Source of the DNA: Malus domestica
Lineage: Eukaryota > Streptophyta > Magnoliopsida > Rosales > Rosaceae
Reading direction: 5' to 3'
NCBI RefSeq assembly: GCF_042453785.1
Contig: NC_091672.1
Coordinates: forward strand, 8,016,501-8,080,500
Length of the DNA stretch: 64,000 bases
How positions within the stretch are numbered: position 1 is the first letter of the stretch; the number at the start of each line of letters is the position of its first letter. Below the pieces are notes generated by a model, which saw nothing but the letters and a program-made list of their open reading frames with translations, was not told where the DNA came from and ran no database searches. A program made the position numbers and the translations under genes. This document shows, one piece after another, positions 10,226-21,158 of this stretch.

Positions 10226-11462
10226 AGGAAGTTAAATCAAATTAATGAAATAAAATGTGTATAATAATAAATTAAAATTTTTATGTAATACATTAAATAA
10301 GATATCTATTAAATATTAAAAAAATATATAATATAAATTTGAATTAAGTACACATTAAATGACTAAAATCAATATCCAATCTAACACCACATTTTTATTA
10401 AATTTTAATCTTCTTCAAGAATTAAAGTTCAAAACCACTAAATAAATACACATCCAATAATCATTATATTTCCAGGTTTATAAGTAGACACATTAATGAA
10501 TAGCATTATAAAAATTAAGGTAATTTGATGGTCATTATATCAATCGTTTCTGAAACTTACATCAAAATCCGTAATCTGTCAAAAAAATTCATTGATTTGT
10601 GTCAACTTGATAAAACCATCAGAATTCAATCTTTAACGTATTTCCTTAAAAGATTAATTTGAATTACAGTGACATGCAAATAAACAACATAGCAAATTAA
10701 TAAGACAAACAAGCCTGAAATTTTACTAATGAGTACCTTGAGCAACTGTGATTATCTTTCTTGTGCCAAAAATTCTATGCTCTGCAAGATATTTCATATT
10801 TGAGCTTAGAATATAAAACACAACAAAAACCATCTCATATAGAAGTTAATGAAATCCAGAACTTTTTAAGCAAGAAGTAAACATATAACCATCATTTTTG
10901 AGTACACAGCAATGTGCCACTTTCAAACTAAACCAAATGGGTTGCATCTTAGTCCAAATAAAATGGTCCTTAATTTGAATCAATAGAAGTTACATTTGGT
11001 CAAGAATCTTTAAGGCCAAACAACTTATATGTCATGCTTCATTTCCTTAAAATTGGTACCCATATGAGATTTAATGGGGTTCATATCAGAAACATTTAAA
11101 ACTTGAAGACATAGAACTATCCTTCACAATTTTTTGTAGGTTTTTTTATATACTTATTTTTCTCTCTTTCCTTGTTTAGAAAAGGCATCTTAATTCACCA
11201 AGAAAGAAAAGGCACTTTATTTATGATTCAACGATATATTTACACTCAACTCAAATATGAAAGCTAAACCTACAGATACACAGATAGATCATCAACCCAT
11301 GCTTGTCTTATATTTGAATACATGCTAAGTGATTGTAAAATTATTTAATGCCCAAAAACTGTATCCTGAGAAACTAAATGATTGTAACCTGTTAACGAGT
11401 ATGTTTTAACCCATAGTTTACTGATCCCAAATACTTAACATTATGCTTCAACTGTTTGGCAG

Positions 11463-11568
11463 ATACGAGACACAACCGATTGGACAGATAGTTGAACGTA
11501 TTTTCGGTGAATTGAATAACACAAATCACATGTTGTCAAATGATCTAAAGGACTTCGTTGGTACGGAT
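11463..11568 (+). pseudogene. TNL exon 2, first part (start of NBS exon)
   Basis: After the tttggcag acceptor, the frame carried over from exon 1 reads YETQPIGQIVERIFGELN and then LKDFVGTD. This is the standard linker between TIR and NB-ARC domains in TNLs. It stops at 11568, where a LINE tail begins, and resumes in frame at 18953 (QVDKIES). The last 15 bases (ttcgttggtacggat) are duplicated on the far side of the insertion. Confidence 0.9.
11554..11568 (+). repeat. 15-bp target-site duplication, left copy
   Basis: The sequence ttcgttggtacggat is repeated exactly at 18938-18952. It marks the insertion point of the LINE composite in TNL exon 2. The length suits target-primed reverse transcription. 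Confidence 0.93.
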
Positions 11569-12318
11569 ACAACAACAACAACAACAAAGCCTTTTCCCAC
11601 TAAATGGGGTCGGCTATATGAATCCTAGAACGCCATTGCGCTCGGTTTTGTGTCATGTCCTCCGTTAGATCCAAGTACTCTAAGTCTTTTGTTAGGGTCT
11701 CTTCCAAAGTTTTCCTAGGTCTTCCTCTACCCCTTCGGCCCTGAACCTCTATCCCGTAGTCACATCTTCGAACCGGAGCGTCAGTAGGCCTTCTTTGCAC
11801 ATGTCCAAACCCATTTTGTGTACGTGTTGATGCTTCACCGCCCAACATTCTGTGCTATACAGCATCGCCGGCCTTATTGCCGTCTTATAAAATTTTCCCT
11901 TGAGCTTTAGTGGCCTACGACGGTCACACAACACACCGGATGCACTCTTCCACTTCATCCATCCAGCTTGTATTCTATGGTTGAGATCTCCATCTAATTC
12001 TCCGTTCTTTTGCAAGATAAATCCTAGGTAGCGAAAACGGTCGCTCTTTGGTATTTCCTGATCTCCGATCCTCACCCCTAACTCATTTTGGCCTCCATTT
12101 GCACTGAACTTGCACTCCATATATTCTGTCTTTGATCGGCTTAGGCGAAGACCTTTAGATTCCAACACTTCTCTCCAAAGGTTAAGCTTCGCATTTACCT
12201 CTCCTGAGTTTCATCTATCAACACTATATCGTTTGCGAAAAGCATACACCAAGGAATATCATCTTGAATATGTCCTGTTAACTCATCCATTACCAACGCA
12301 AAAAGGTAAGGACTAAAG
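11569..12318 (-). mobile_element. RTE-type LINE, 3' part (copy A), with TTG tail
   Basis: Read on the minus strand, this is the C-terminal part of a LINE reverse-transcriptase ORF (ADDIVLI region degraded, then [20 protein letters not shown] and [19 protein letters not shown]). It is followed by a 3' UTR and a (TTG)n tail at 11569-11586, typical of plant RTE-clade LINEs. It is colinear with 15660-16515 of copy B but lacks about 130 bp present there. Its 5' side stops at 12318, where unrelated sequence begins. It forms the 3' end of the composite insertion in the TNL exon. Confidence 0.85.
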
Positions 12319-13799
12319 GATTGTTGATGCACAAAATCAGTGAGGACTTTGGTACAACAGAAAGTATTAAGTTTGTGATCTTCGCTAGATTATTCTGATC
12401 ATTAGTGTGGATAAGTATGTAAATGGATAGAGACAGGAAAGCAAACACCTGATGTACGTGGTTCACCTAGATTGGCTATGTCCACGGAGTAGAGGAGTTC
12501 TCATTAATTGTGAAGGGTTTACACAAGTACATAGGTTCATGGTCTCCTTTAGTGAGTACAAGTGAATGATTTAGTACAAATGACATAGGTTCAAGCTATC
12601 ATCTTCACTTGCCTTATTTGTCTCATAGGTAGATGTGGCATCTTCTCTGGAAGTACTCTTCCTCCATCCAGGGGTGGTATCTTTAACTGGTGAAGATGCA
12701 CAAGGTAATGTATCAATTTCACTTGAAGCTTACTTGTAGTTTCAGGCTTGGGCAAGCGCGATACAAACCATGTAGTAGGAGTCCCCCAAGACGCCGAGCT
12801 AGGGGATCTGCTGAAAGAGGCGACAGACAAGGTAAGCAATCAAAGCTCCAAGCAATCAGTCCCAGATCAGAAGTTTGATTTCGAGTTCCGGCTGATTGTT
12901 CTCATTCTCCCTATCTTGCAGGCAGCATGAAGGATAAAGAGAAGAAAAGGAGAATAGATGATATGAGATACTTTTGCTTTTGAAGAAGTAACTTTCCACA
13001 GGCTTATTCTTGAACTGGGCTGGAGGATTTTCTGGTTTCCTCCAGAGTATAAGGCCGACTGAAGAATTTGAGGGTCAAAACAAGTCCATCAAATCTAGAG
13101 TATGTTCGACCCTGCTGATATGGGATACTTTTGCTGTTGACAAAGTAGTGGATGTATCGGCGCGTGTTCTCTTACGCTTGTCTCCACATGCTTCCTTGTA
13201 TCCTTCTCACTTTCCCTATATGTTCCTCAGGCAGATGTGGTATCTTCTCTGGAAGCATAAGATGTTGAAGATGAGTACTCGAGAGCAATGCCAGGTAAGT
13301 AATCAGGTAAGGGGTTCCAGGCAGTCAGTTCATGACTAGAAGCTTGATTCCAAGTGCTGACTGATTGCTCTCTTTCTCCTTGTCTTGCAGGTAAGAACAA
13401 GACCAAAGGAAAAGACAGGGAAAAAGCATGATATGGGATACTCTTGCTTTTAACCTTGATGATATGAGATATTCTTGCTCTGGTGTAGCTTGTTTGCAGA
13501 GGGATTATCGGGGGGGAAAGAAAGCTGAGTATTTCGAGAGGCTTCGTTGGGAGTGCCCTCTCAGATATGAGGAAGGGTTGAGCATTTTTCCAGGTCTGCC
13601 TGTCTGTTGAGGATGGAGGTCGACATATATAGGAGTTTCCCTAACAACAAGTAGTAATGTTATTCCTTTACCCTGCTTGGTCATAGCACGATAGTGGGAG
13701 CTGCCAGCTTCACATGTGTCAGAGCACTTTGAAAAAATGGTATGTGGTATCTGGAAAGCTGATGTTGCGTGTGAAGATTACAGACAAGCTTTATCCAAG

Positions 13800-14062
13800 G
13801 AGATCTGGCTCTCGAAGTTGAGAAAGCGGTGCCTCTTCAGTTTTCGAACAAGCAATCCTGTCGGGGATCTGGCTTTCGAGATTCGGAGAACGGTGCCTCT
13901 TCGATTTTTGAGAGAGCAATCTTACTGGGAGTCTGGCTCTCGAGATTCGGAGAGCGGTGTCTCTTCGATTTTTGAGAAAGTAATCATGTTGGGAGTCTGG
14001 CTCTCGAGATTTGGAGGACGGTGCCTCTTCGATTTTGGAGCAAGCAATCTTGTTGGGAGTGT
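13800..14062. repeat. Four tandem ~65-bp repeats
   Basis: Units of the type ggctctcgagattcggagag followed by cggtgcctcttcgatttttg recur four times with variation within the 3.3-kb segment. Confidence 0.8.
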
Positions 14063-14504
14063 TTTCTCGAATGTGGGTAAAGGTTAGGCATGTTTGCTAG
14101 TCTACCTTGCCACGGAGCATAGAGGTTGACACATAGGGACTTTCAATTATCCAGCAGTGGTGTTGTTCCTTTACCCTTGTGGGTAATAATATGGTAGCTA
14201 GACCTTCAAAATTTATATGTCTAAACTTTGTTAGTGCTGTTTCTTTGCTATTCTTTTACCCTTCTTGGTCATAGCGATGTAGTGGGAGCTACAAGCTTCA
14301 CGTGTCTAAACTTTGTCAGAGATCTTTGGCAAAGTTATATGTGGTACCCATGAGCTGATGGTGCGTGTGGAAAGTGAATGATTGAACAGTAAGATTCACG
14401 TGCTTTCTACTTCACCAGAAATCTTCAACAGAATGCCCGTAATTTCAGCGAAGCTGAGTGTGCATGTGACAGATGCTGACAAGGCTGAGAAAAGCAGGTG
14501 CCTC

Positions 14505-14735
14505 TTCGATTTCTGAGATCGACCCTCGTGGTCTCTGAGCAGCCTAGCTTTTGAGAAAACAAGCGCTTTTTCGATTTCTAAGATCGGCCTTCGTGGTCTT
14601 TGAGCAGCCCAGCTTTTGAGAAAGCAAACGCTTTCTCGATTTTTGAGATCGGTCCTCGTGGTCTCTGAGCAGCCCAGCTTTTGAGAAAGTAAACGCCTCT
14701 TCGATTTCTGGGCAGGCGCCTCTTCGATTTCTGAA
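14505..14735. repeat. Three tandem ~75-bp repeats
   Basis: Units containing gcccagcttttgagaaagc and gatcggtcctcgtggtctct recur about three times. They share the cctcttcgatttctg phrase with the preceding array, so the two arrays are probably related. Confidence 0.8.
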
Positions 14736-14873
14736 GCTCTGTCGAGTGCAGATTTTTATAGGGGCTGGCATTAAGTTCCAAAGAACACTTGAATCTTCAC
14801 CAGTAGAAGCTCCCTTCTTGCACTTCTAAGATTTTGATTTGCCCGACCTTTTCTCTCTTCAACACCTTTGAAA

Positions 14874-15548
14874 ATGTCTGGTCCCTCCGACCGTCGTTTT
14901 GACTTGAACCTTGTTGAAGAGGCAGCCACGCCTTCTCCAGACAACATATGGCGCCCATCCTTCTTATCCCCTACTGGTCCTCTTACCGTTAGGGATTCCG
15001 TGATGAAGAATGATATGACTGCTGCGGTGGTGGCCAGGAACCTTCTCACTCCCAAAGATAATAGACTACTTTCCAAACGGTCTGATGAGTTGGCTGTTAA
15101 GGATTCTCTAGCTCTAAGTGTTCAGTGTGCAAGTTCTGTGTCTACTATAGCCCAACGCCTATTTGCTCGAACCCGCCAAATTGAATCATTGGCGGCTGAA
15201 GTGATGAGTCTCAAACAGGAGATTAGAGGGCTCAAGCATGAGAATAAACAGTTGCACCGGCCCGCACATAATTATGCTACAAACATGAAGAGGAAGCTTG
15301 ACCAGATGAAGGAATCTGATGGTCAGGTTTTACTTGATCATCAGCGGTTTGTGGGTTTGTTCCAAAGGCATTTATTGCCTTCGTCTTCTGGGGCTGTACC
15401 GCGTAATGAAGCTCCAAATGATCAACCTCTGATGCCTCCTCCTTCTAGGGTTCTGTCCAGTACTGAGGCTCCGAATGATCCCCCTCTGGTGCCTTCTCTT
15501 TCTAGGGCTCTACCGACTGCTGAGACTTCTCCTAAGCAACCTTTGTGA
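14874..15548 (+). CDS. Uncharacterised coiled-coil protein in the 3.3-kb segment
   Basis: The open frame starts MSGPSDRRFDLNLVEEA (another in-frame ATG lies two codons upstream, at 14868) and ends at a TGA at 15546-15548, giving about 224 residues. The middle (about residues 75-150), including RTRQIESLAAEVMSLKQEI and then RGLKHENKQLHR, looks like a coiled coil. The C-terminus is a Pro/Ser-rich tail with repeated APNDQPLMPPPSRVL-like units. No known catalytic motif is visible. An aataaa signal follows about 70 bp downstream. I recall highly similar predicted proteins in many copies in Rosaceae genomes, which would fit a repeat-borne gene, but this was not checked. Function unknown. Confidence 0.55.
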   Translation: MSGPSDRRFDLNLVEEAATPSPDNIWRPSFLSPTGPLTVRDSVMKNDMTAAVVARNLLTPKDNRLLSKRSDELAVKDSLALSVQCASSVSTIAQRLFARTRQIESLAAEVMSLKQEIRGLKHENKQLHRPAHNYATNMKRKLDQMKESDGQVLLDHQRFVGLFQRHLLPSSSGAVPRNEAPNDQPLMPPPSRVLSSTEAPNDPPLVPSLSRALPTAETSPKQPL

Positions 15549-15766
15549 AGGCTCTCTCTTGTTTGTTTATTTTGACTCATGTATATGTACATATTTGTAA
15601 CTTATCAGAGATATCAATAAATAAGTTTTGCTTCATTTCAACGTATTGTGTTAAATACACCAAAGCCTTCTTCACTGAGTGGGGTCGGCTATATGAATCT
15701 TAGAACGCCATTGTGCTCGGTCTTGTGTCATGTCCTCCGTTAGATCCAAATACTCTAAGTCTTTTC

Positions 15767-16504
15767 TTAGAGTTCTTCCAAAGTTTTCCTAGGTCTTCCT
15801 CTACCCCTTCGGCCCTGAACCTCTGTCCTGTAGTCACATCTTCTAACCGGAGCGTCAGAATGCCTTCTTTGCACATGTCCAAACCACCGTAACCGATTTT
15901 CTCTCAATTTTCCTACAATTTCGGCTACTCCTACTTTACCTCGGATATCCTCATTCCTAATCTTATCCTTTCTCGTGTGCCCACACATCCAACGAAGCAT
16001 CCTCATCTCCGCTACACCCATTTTATGTACGTGTTGATGCTTTACCGCCCAACATTCTGTTCCATACAGCATCGCCGGCCTTATTGCCATCTTATAAAAT
16101 TTTCCCTTGAGCTTCAGTGGCATACGGCGGTCACACAACACGCCGGATGCACTCTTCCACTTCATCCATCCAGCTTGTATTCTATGGTTGAGATCTCCAT
16201 CTAATTCTCCGTTCTTTTGCAAGATAGATCCTAAGTAGCGAAAACGATCGCTCTTTGGTATTTCCTGATCTCCGATCCTCACCCCTAACTCATTTTGGCC
16301 TCCATTTGCACTGAACTTGCACTCCATATATTCTGTCTTTGATCGGCTTAGGCGAAGACCTTTAGATTCCAACACTTCTCTCCAAAGGTTAAGCTTCGCA
16401 TTTACCCCTTCCTGAGTTTCATCTATCAACACTATATCGTCTGCGAAAAGCATACACCAAGAAATATCATCTTGAATATGTCCTGTTAACTCATCCATTA
16501 CCAA
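15767..16504 (-). pseudogene. LINE reverse transcriptase, C-terminal part
   Basis: The frame contains MLFADDIVLID with the catalytic ADD, then the [19 protein letters not shown] thumb region and a C-terminal WFGHVQRR / QGRRGRGRPRKTLEE basic tail typical of RTE-type plant LINEs. It is separated from the preceding RT frame by a disruption of about 200 bp. Confidence 0.85.
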
Positions 16505-16713
16505 CGCAGAAAGGTAAGGACTTAAGGATGAGCCTTGATGTAATCCTACAGTTATGAGGAAGCTTTCGGTTTGTCATTCATGAGTTCTTACGGCAGTTTT
16601 TGCTCATTCATACATATCCTTTATAGCTTGGATATATGCTACTCGTACTCCTTTCTTCTCTAAAATCCTCCAAAGAATGTCTCTTGGGACCCTATCATAC
16701 GCTTTTTCCAAAT

Positions 16714-17655
16714 CTATAAAGAGTGTAAATCTTTTTTCCCATCTCTATATCTTTCCATCAATCTTCGTAAGAGATAGATTGCCTCCATGGTTGAGCGCCC
16801 TGGCATGAATCCGAATTGGTTGTCCGAAACCCGTGTCTCTTGCCTCAATCTATGCTCAATGACTCTCTCCCAGAGCTTCATTGTATGACTCATTAGCTTA
16901 ATACCCCTATAGTTCATGCAATTTTGTACGCCGCCCTTATTCTTGTAGATAGGCACCAAAGTGCTCTTTCGCCACTCATTTGGCATCTTCTTCGTTTTCA
17001 AAATCCTATTGAAAAGGTCAGTGAGCCATGCTATACCTGTCTCTCCCAAGACCTTCCACACTTCGATCGGTATATCGTCTGGGCCCACTGCTTTTCTATG
17101 TTTCATCTTCTTCAAAGCTACAATCACTTCTTCATTCCTGATTCGACGATAAAATGAGTAGTTTCTACACTCTTCTGAGTTACTCAACTCCCCTAAAGAA
17201 GTACTCATTTCATGTCCTTCATTGAAAAGATTATGAAAATAACCTCTCCATATGTCTTTGACCGCATTCTCTGTAGCAAGAACCTTTCCATCCTCATCCT
17301 TGATGCACCTCACTTGGTTTAGGTCCCTTGTCTTCTTTTCCCTTGCTCTAGCTAGTTTATAGATATCAAACTCTCCTTCTTTGGTATCTAGTCGCTTATA
17401 CATGTCATCATAAGCCGCTAACTTAGCTTCTCTCACAGCTTTCTTCGCCTCTTGCTTCACTCTTCTATACCTTTCACCATTTTCATCGGTCATGTCCTTG
17501 TATAAGGCTTTACAACATTCCTTCTTAGCCTTCACCTTTGTTTGTACCTCCTCATTCCACCACCAAGATTCCTTTTGGTGTGGAGCAGAGCCCTTGGACT
17601 CTCCTAATACCTCTTTTGCTACTTTTCGGATACAACTAGCCATGGAATCCCACAT
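16714..17655 (-). pseudogene. LINE reverse transcriptase, N-terminal part
   Basis: The frame holds MKHRKAVGPDDIPIEVWK (RT motif region 1-2), STLVPIYKNKGGVQNCMNYR and GIKLMSHTMKLWERVIEHRL (motifs 2-3), then FGFMPGRSTMEAIYLLRRL. It ends before the catalytic FADD motif, which falls in the next frame at 16504-15767. Confidence 0.85.
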
Positions 17656-17688
17656 TTGGCTAGCTTCCCCCTCTCTATCCCACCCACA

Positions 17689-18699
17689 CTAGGTGATTAC
17701 TTTCTCTTTGAAAATGGCTTGTTTTTCTCCTTTTAGATTCCACCATCTAGTCCTTGTACACTTCCAAGTCTTGTTCTTTTTTCTCACTCTTTTGATATGT
17801 ACATCCATCACCAACAAGCGATGTTGATTAGCCAAGCTCTCTCCCGGTATAACTTTGCAATCCTTACAAGTTATACGATCCCCTTTCCTCATTAGAAGAA
17901 AATCTATTTGTGTTTTTGACGACCCACTCTTGTAGGTGATCACATGTTCTTCTCTCTTCTTAAAGAAGGTGTTGGCTAAGAAGAGATCATATGCCATTGC
18001 AAAATCCAAGATAGCTTCCCCATCCTCGTTTCTCTCCCCAAAACCATGGCCACCATGAAAACCTCCATAGTTGCATGTCTCCCTGCCCACGTGTCCATTT
18101 AAATCTCCTCCTATAAATAACTTCTCCGTCTGGGCAATTCCTTGCACCAAGTCTCCAAGGTCTTCCCAAAATTTCTCCTTTGAACTCGTATCCAACCCTA
18201 CTTGAGGTGCGTACGCACTAATCACATTGATGAGTTCTTGTCCTATTACAATCTTGATTGCCATGATTCTATCTCCTACCCTCTTGACATCTACAACATC
18301 TTGTGTCAAGGTCTTGTCCACAATGATGCCAACATCGTTTCTCGTTCTATTTGTGCCCGAATACCAAAGATTAAACCCTGAGTTTTCTAGATCCTTTGCC
18401 TTAAGACCAACCCACTTAGTTTCTTGTAGGCACATAATATTTATCCTTCTCCTCACCATAACTTCCATTACTTTCATAGATTTTCCCGTTAAGGTTCCTA
18501 TATTCCACGTTCCTAAACGTATTCTACTCTCTTGAACTCTACCCTTCTGTCCTAGCTTCTTTACCCTCCCCCATCCAATAGGATGAAAGTACTTCTTTTG
18601 TGTGTCCTGTGTAAAGTTGATAGGAGCATATGCTCCCAAACAACTTTGAGTGGAGTCGTTCGAAAAGAAGTTTTTATGGCCCCCTTGCTCATTTAACAC
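17689..18699 (-). pseudogene. LINE endonuclease domain (APE-type)
   Basis: The frame contains RIRLGTWNIGTLTGKSMKV and then NIMCLQETKWVG (the catalytic QE motif), FIGGDLNGHVG (the DLN motif) and TQIDFLLMR. These are APE-type endonuclease motifs in the order found in LINEs. The enzyme would nick the target DNA to prime reverse transcription. The frame terminates just upstream of the reverse-transcriptase part, so the polyprotein is interrupted. Confidence 0.85.
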
Positions 18700-18937
18700 T
18701 GCATCCGGGTGCCGATGGAGATACAGCGACCCTTACTCACTTATCACTGTGCTCGGGCCACACAGCGCGCCACTTACGGGTGACGCCCTAGCTTTAGTGC
18801 AATTTCGTTCTGGATTCATTTTCATAAGGATTCGACGTAACTGAGGAGTGCCGGCTGTCGACTACCTGACGCCCTCCCCCTCCTCCTTTACCCGGGCTTG
18901 GGACCGGCAATGTAAGATAAACTTACACAGGCGGAGT

Positions 18938-18952
18938 TTCGTTGGTACGGAT
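18938..18952 (+). repeat. 15-bp target-site duplication, right copy
   Basis: An exact copy of 11554-11568. Removing one copy plus 11569-18937 restores the frame FVGTD-QVDKIES of the host resistance gene. Confidence 0.93.
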
Positions 18953-19948
18953 CAAGTAGATAAAATCGAATCCAACTTGCATTCGTCTATAGGGTCGGAA
19001 GAAGTTCGTATAATTAGGATTTGTGGGATGCCAGGAGTTGGTAAGAGTACCATTGCAAAAGCTCTTTCTCAAAGAATTCGCAATCAATTTGAAGCTTTCA
19101 GTTTCATTTCTAAGGTTGGAGAGATATCTAAAAAACAAAGTTCATTTCACATCCAAGAACAACTAAGTGATCACTTGTTGGATAGAAAAGTAACTACGAA
19201 GGATGTCAACAAGGTGATAAGTGAGAGATTGTGCCGCAAACGTGTTCTGATAATTCTAGACAACGTGGATGAATTAGAACAAATAGAAGCTGTAGCTGGA
19301 AAGGATGGCAAAAAATTTTATAACCGGTTTGGTAAGGGTAGTAGAATCATTGTAACCACAACAGATGAAACACTGTTGACAAAGTATGAGTCAAAATTAC
19401 TATACAAGGTTGAGAAACTTACTGACAAGGAAGCTCTTCTTCTCTTCTGCCGGAAAGCCTTCAACGAGGATTGTCCCATAAATGGCTATGAGAAATTGTC
19501 TTATGAATTTGTAGATCAATGTGGTGGTCTTCCTTTGGCTCTTGAAGTGTTGGATTCCTCCCTCCTGGAAAGAAGTGTGGAAGAATGGTCCAGCACGTTG
19601 GCTTCTTTGAAAGATCATAATTATTCTGGCGAGGAGAGAATTATTGGTACTCTTAAAGTAAGTTATTATGGATTAACGCATTTCGAACAGAAGAAAATGT
19701 TTTTGGACGTTGCATGTTTCTTCAATGGGGAGGATGTTTGTCGGGTAAAAAAGATATTTGAAAGTTGTGGCTACTATCCAGGTAGCAATATAAAGATTCT
19801 CCGAGAGAAAAATTTGGTAAGCATCATAGGAGGAAAATTGTGGATGCATGATTTACTGCAAAAAATGGGCAGAGAAATTGTTCGTGGAGAAAATGAAGAG
19901 AAGGGAAAACGCAGCGAATTGTGGCTTTGCACAGATACCCTTTGTTTG
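18953..19948 (+). pseudogene. TNL exon 2, NB-ARC domain continued
   Basis: An uninterrupted frame covers the NB-ARC domain. The P-loop GMPGVGKST is near 19025, followed by kinase-2 RVLIILDNVDE near 19234, RNBS-B KGSRIIVTTTD near 19336, GGLPLALEVL near 19520, RNBS-D FLDVACFFNGED near 19700, and the MHD motif in WMHDLLQKMGREIV near 19840. All nucleotide-binding motifs look intact, so only the LINE insertion and the missing downstream part break it. Similarity to TNLs stops after RSELWLCTDTL, where foreign sequence begins and a stop follows at 20042. The expected LRR exons are not found. Confidence 0.9.
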
Positions 19949-21155
19949 CTCCCTAAATCCGCCATGGGTCTCGCGGGCAAGCCGGGGATTTACTTCACAT
20001 ACGAGATTGGTGGGTGCGGGCGTGCCACTACTAGATGCCGCTAGTAGACGAGATTTGAATGATTGAGATTGCGCCTTTTGACTTCAAATCAAGAGATTGT
20101 GCCATTTGAGTGGGAGTTGCTCAAATCAAGGTTCTTTGTTTGCCTTAAAAATAAGGACTTTACTTATATGGAGAGGTAGAACAATATGTAAATGACAAAG
20201 GAAAGTAAATGACTAATATTGTAGATTGCTTGTAAATTAAATGACTGAAGATGAGTTGTACATGAAAACTACAAAGGAGATCGATACTGCAAGTGAGCAG
20301 CAGAGCTAATAAACTAGATAAAAGAAGGCTTTTGGTGAAGGTTGATCCTGAAAGGGATGAAGGCTTGGTGCTGACTACAGCTTCGTATGCAAATCTGGCT
20401 TGAGCAGAGTTTGTGTATTTGTTTGTTTGATTGAGTGTCCATAATCCTTGTGCATCTACTTCTTTTTATAGGGATCTGAGGGAGCCCTTTGTTGAGAACA
20501 ATGCACTTGCCCTAAAGAAACTTGGGCAGTTTGTATTCCATTGCTTGGGCAGCTTGCATTTCACTTGCCAACTTGCGTGGAGAAATAATATTAAAAGAGG
20601 AACTTGCATTTCCACCACATGTTTTTATCACATGTTTTCCCACTTGTAATAAACTAACATTTAAAAGAAGTAAGTTGGCTTCTTTCACATGTCCCTTACC
20701 CGAAAGCTCTCATGGTGCATTCTCATCCACTTGCATGAAAAAGCATGCACTTGTCTTGATTAAACAATTCTTTTGGCAAACCTCCACCATCCAAACCAAA
20801 AGGAAAAACATTATTTTAATGCCAAACTCTCCCACTTGACAGACAAATATCTCTTCAGGTTCAATGTTTTGCCTCATCACCCTCCAAATGCCATATTTTA
20901 TTCAAATTGCCCAAATAAGTAAAAATGGGTACATTTTGGGTGCAAACACCCTTCATGTAATAAAGAAATATAAGGTGAGAAGTTTAATGAAATGCTCATG
21001 TTTTTATCTCGATTAAAAACATCTTGCACAAAGTCAAACTGAATTATATACACATGTACATATATCTACATATCTGACTCCTTGTCTCTCCTCCTTTACA
21101 TGACTTCGATCATTTATCTGTATACAATTCATGTTTCCCTTCAAACATAGATCTA
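19949..21155. other. Non-coding DNA replacing the TNL LRR region
   Basis: There is no leucine-rich-repeat coding here. The 10-bp phrase ctttgtttgc occurs at both ~19940 and ~20132, bracketing about 190 bp that could be a small insertion. 20230-20860 has a gene-less texture with promoter-like and leader-like phrases that resembles an LTR-type repeat, but no terminal repeats were found. The LRR exons were probably lost by deletion or replaced by inserted repeats. Confidence 0.5.
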
Positions 21156-21158
21156 TAG

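Larger units (their letters stand above)
4157..11462 (+). other. Intron 1 of the TNL gene (7.3 kb, transposon-filled)
   Basis: The intron is bounded by a gtatgtgg donor at 4157 and a tttggcag acceptor ending at 11462. TNL first introns are usually a few hundred bases. Here nested transposons account for much of the length: CACTA 4405-7213, foldback 7271-8100, MITE 9272-9420 and an LTR-kin fossil 9896-10052. The remaining parts, 8101-9271 and 10226-11440, hold no gene that I can recognise. Confidence 0.75.
12319..15655 (+). repeat. 3.3-kb non-LINE segment of unknown class between two LINE parts
   Basis: This segment separates the two LINE parts. It starts ttgttgatgcacaaaatc and ends near gttaaatacacc. 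It contains intron-like GT..AG stretches (for example 12831 to 12921 and 13290 to 13390), internal partial duplications (atgatatgagatacttttgc-like phrases recur) and two short tandem arrays. Near its end is an ORF of about 224 codons followed by an aataaa signal at 15616. The structure recalls a repeat-family member with gene-like parts. I do not recognise a transposase, reverse transcriptase or clear terminal repeats, so no class is assigned. Confidence 0.5.
15656..18937 (-). mobile_element. RTE-type LINE, near full length (copy B)
   Basis: Minus strand, about 3.3 kb, the usual length for plant RTE LINEs. The 5' end is the conserved leader (18842-18937, phrases such as acctgacgccctccccctc), followed by endonuclease, reverse transcriptase and a 3' UTR. 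The ORF is split into three frames (18699-17689, 17655-16714, 16504-15767), so the element is inactive. The 3' end at 15656 lacks the (TTG)n tail and runs straight into the 3.3-kb segment. The far (5') border meets the right copy of the 15-bp target duplication, so copy B, the 3.3-kb segment and copy A look inserted as one piece. Confidence 0.85.

Noticed and set aside
13716-14087. 123-codon frame
   Set aside because: It spans the tandem ~65-bp repeats of the 3.3-kb segment. The repeat structure explains the open frame.
12319-15655. Solo LTR or LTR element inserted in a LINE
   Set aside because: It begins with tgttgatg and ends near cacca, but no 5-bp duplication, paired LTR or coding domain was found, and the LINE sequence on its two sides does not join up as a simple insertion would require.
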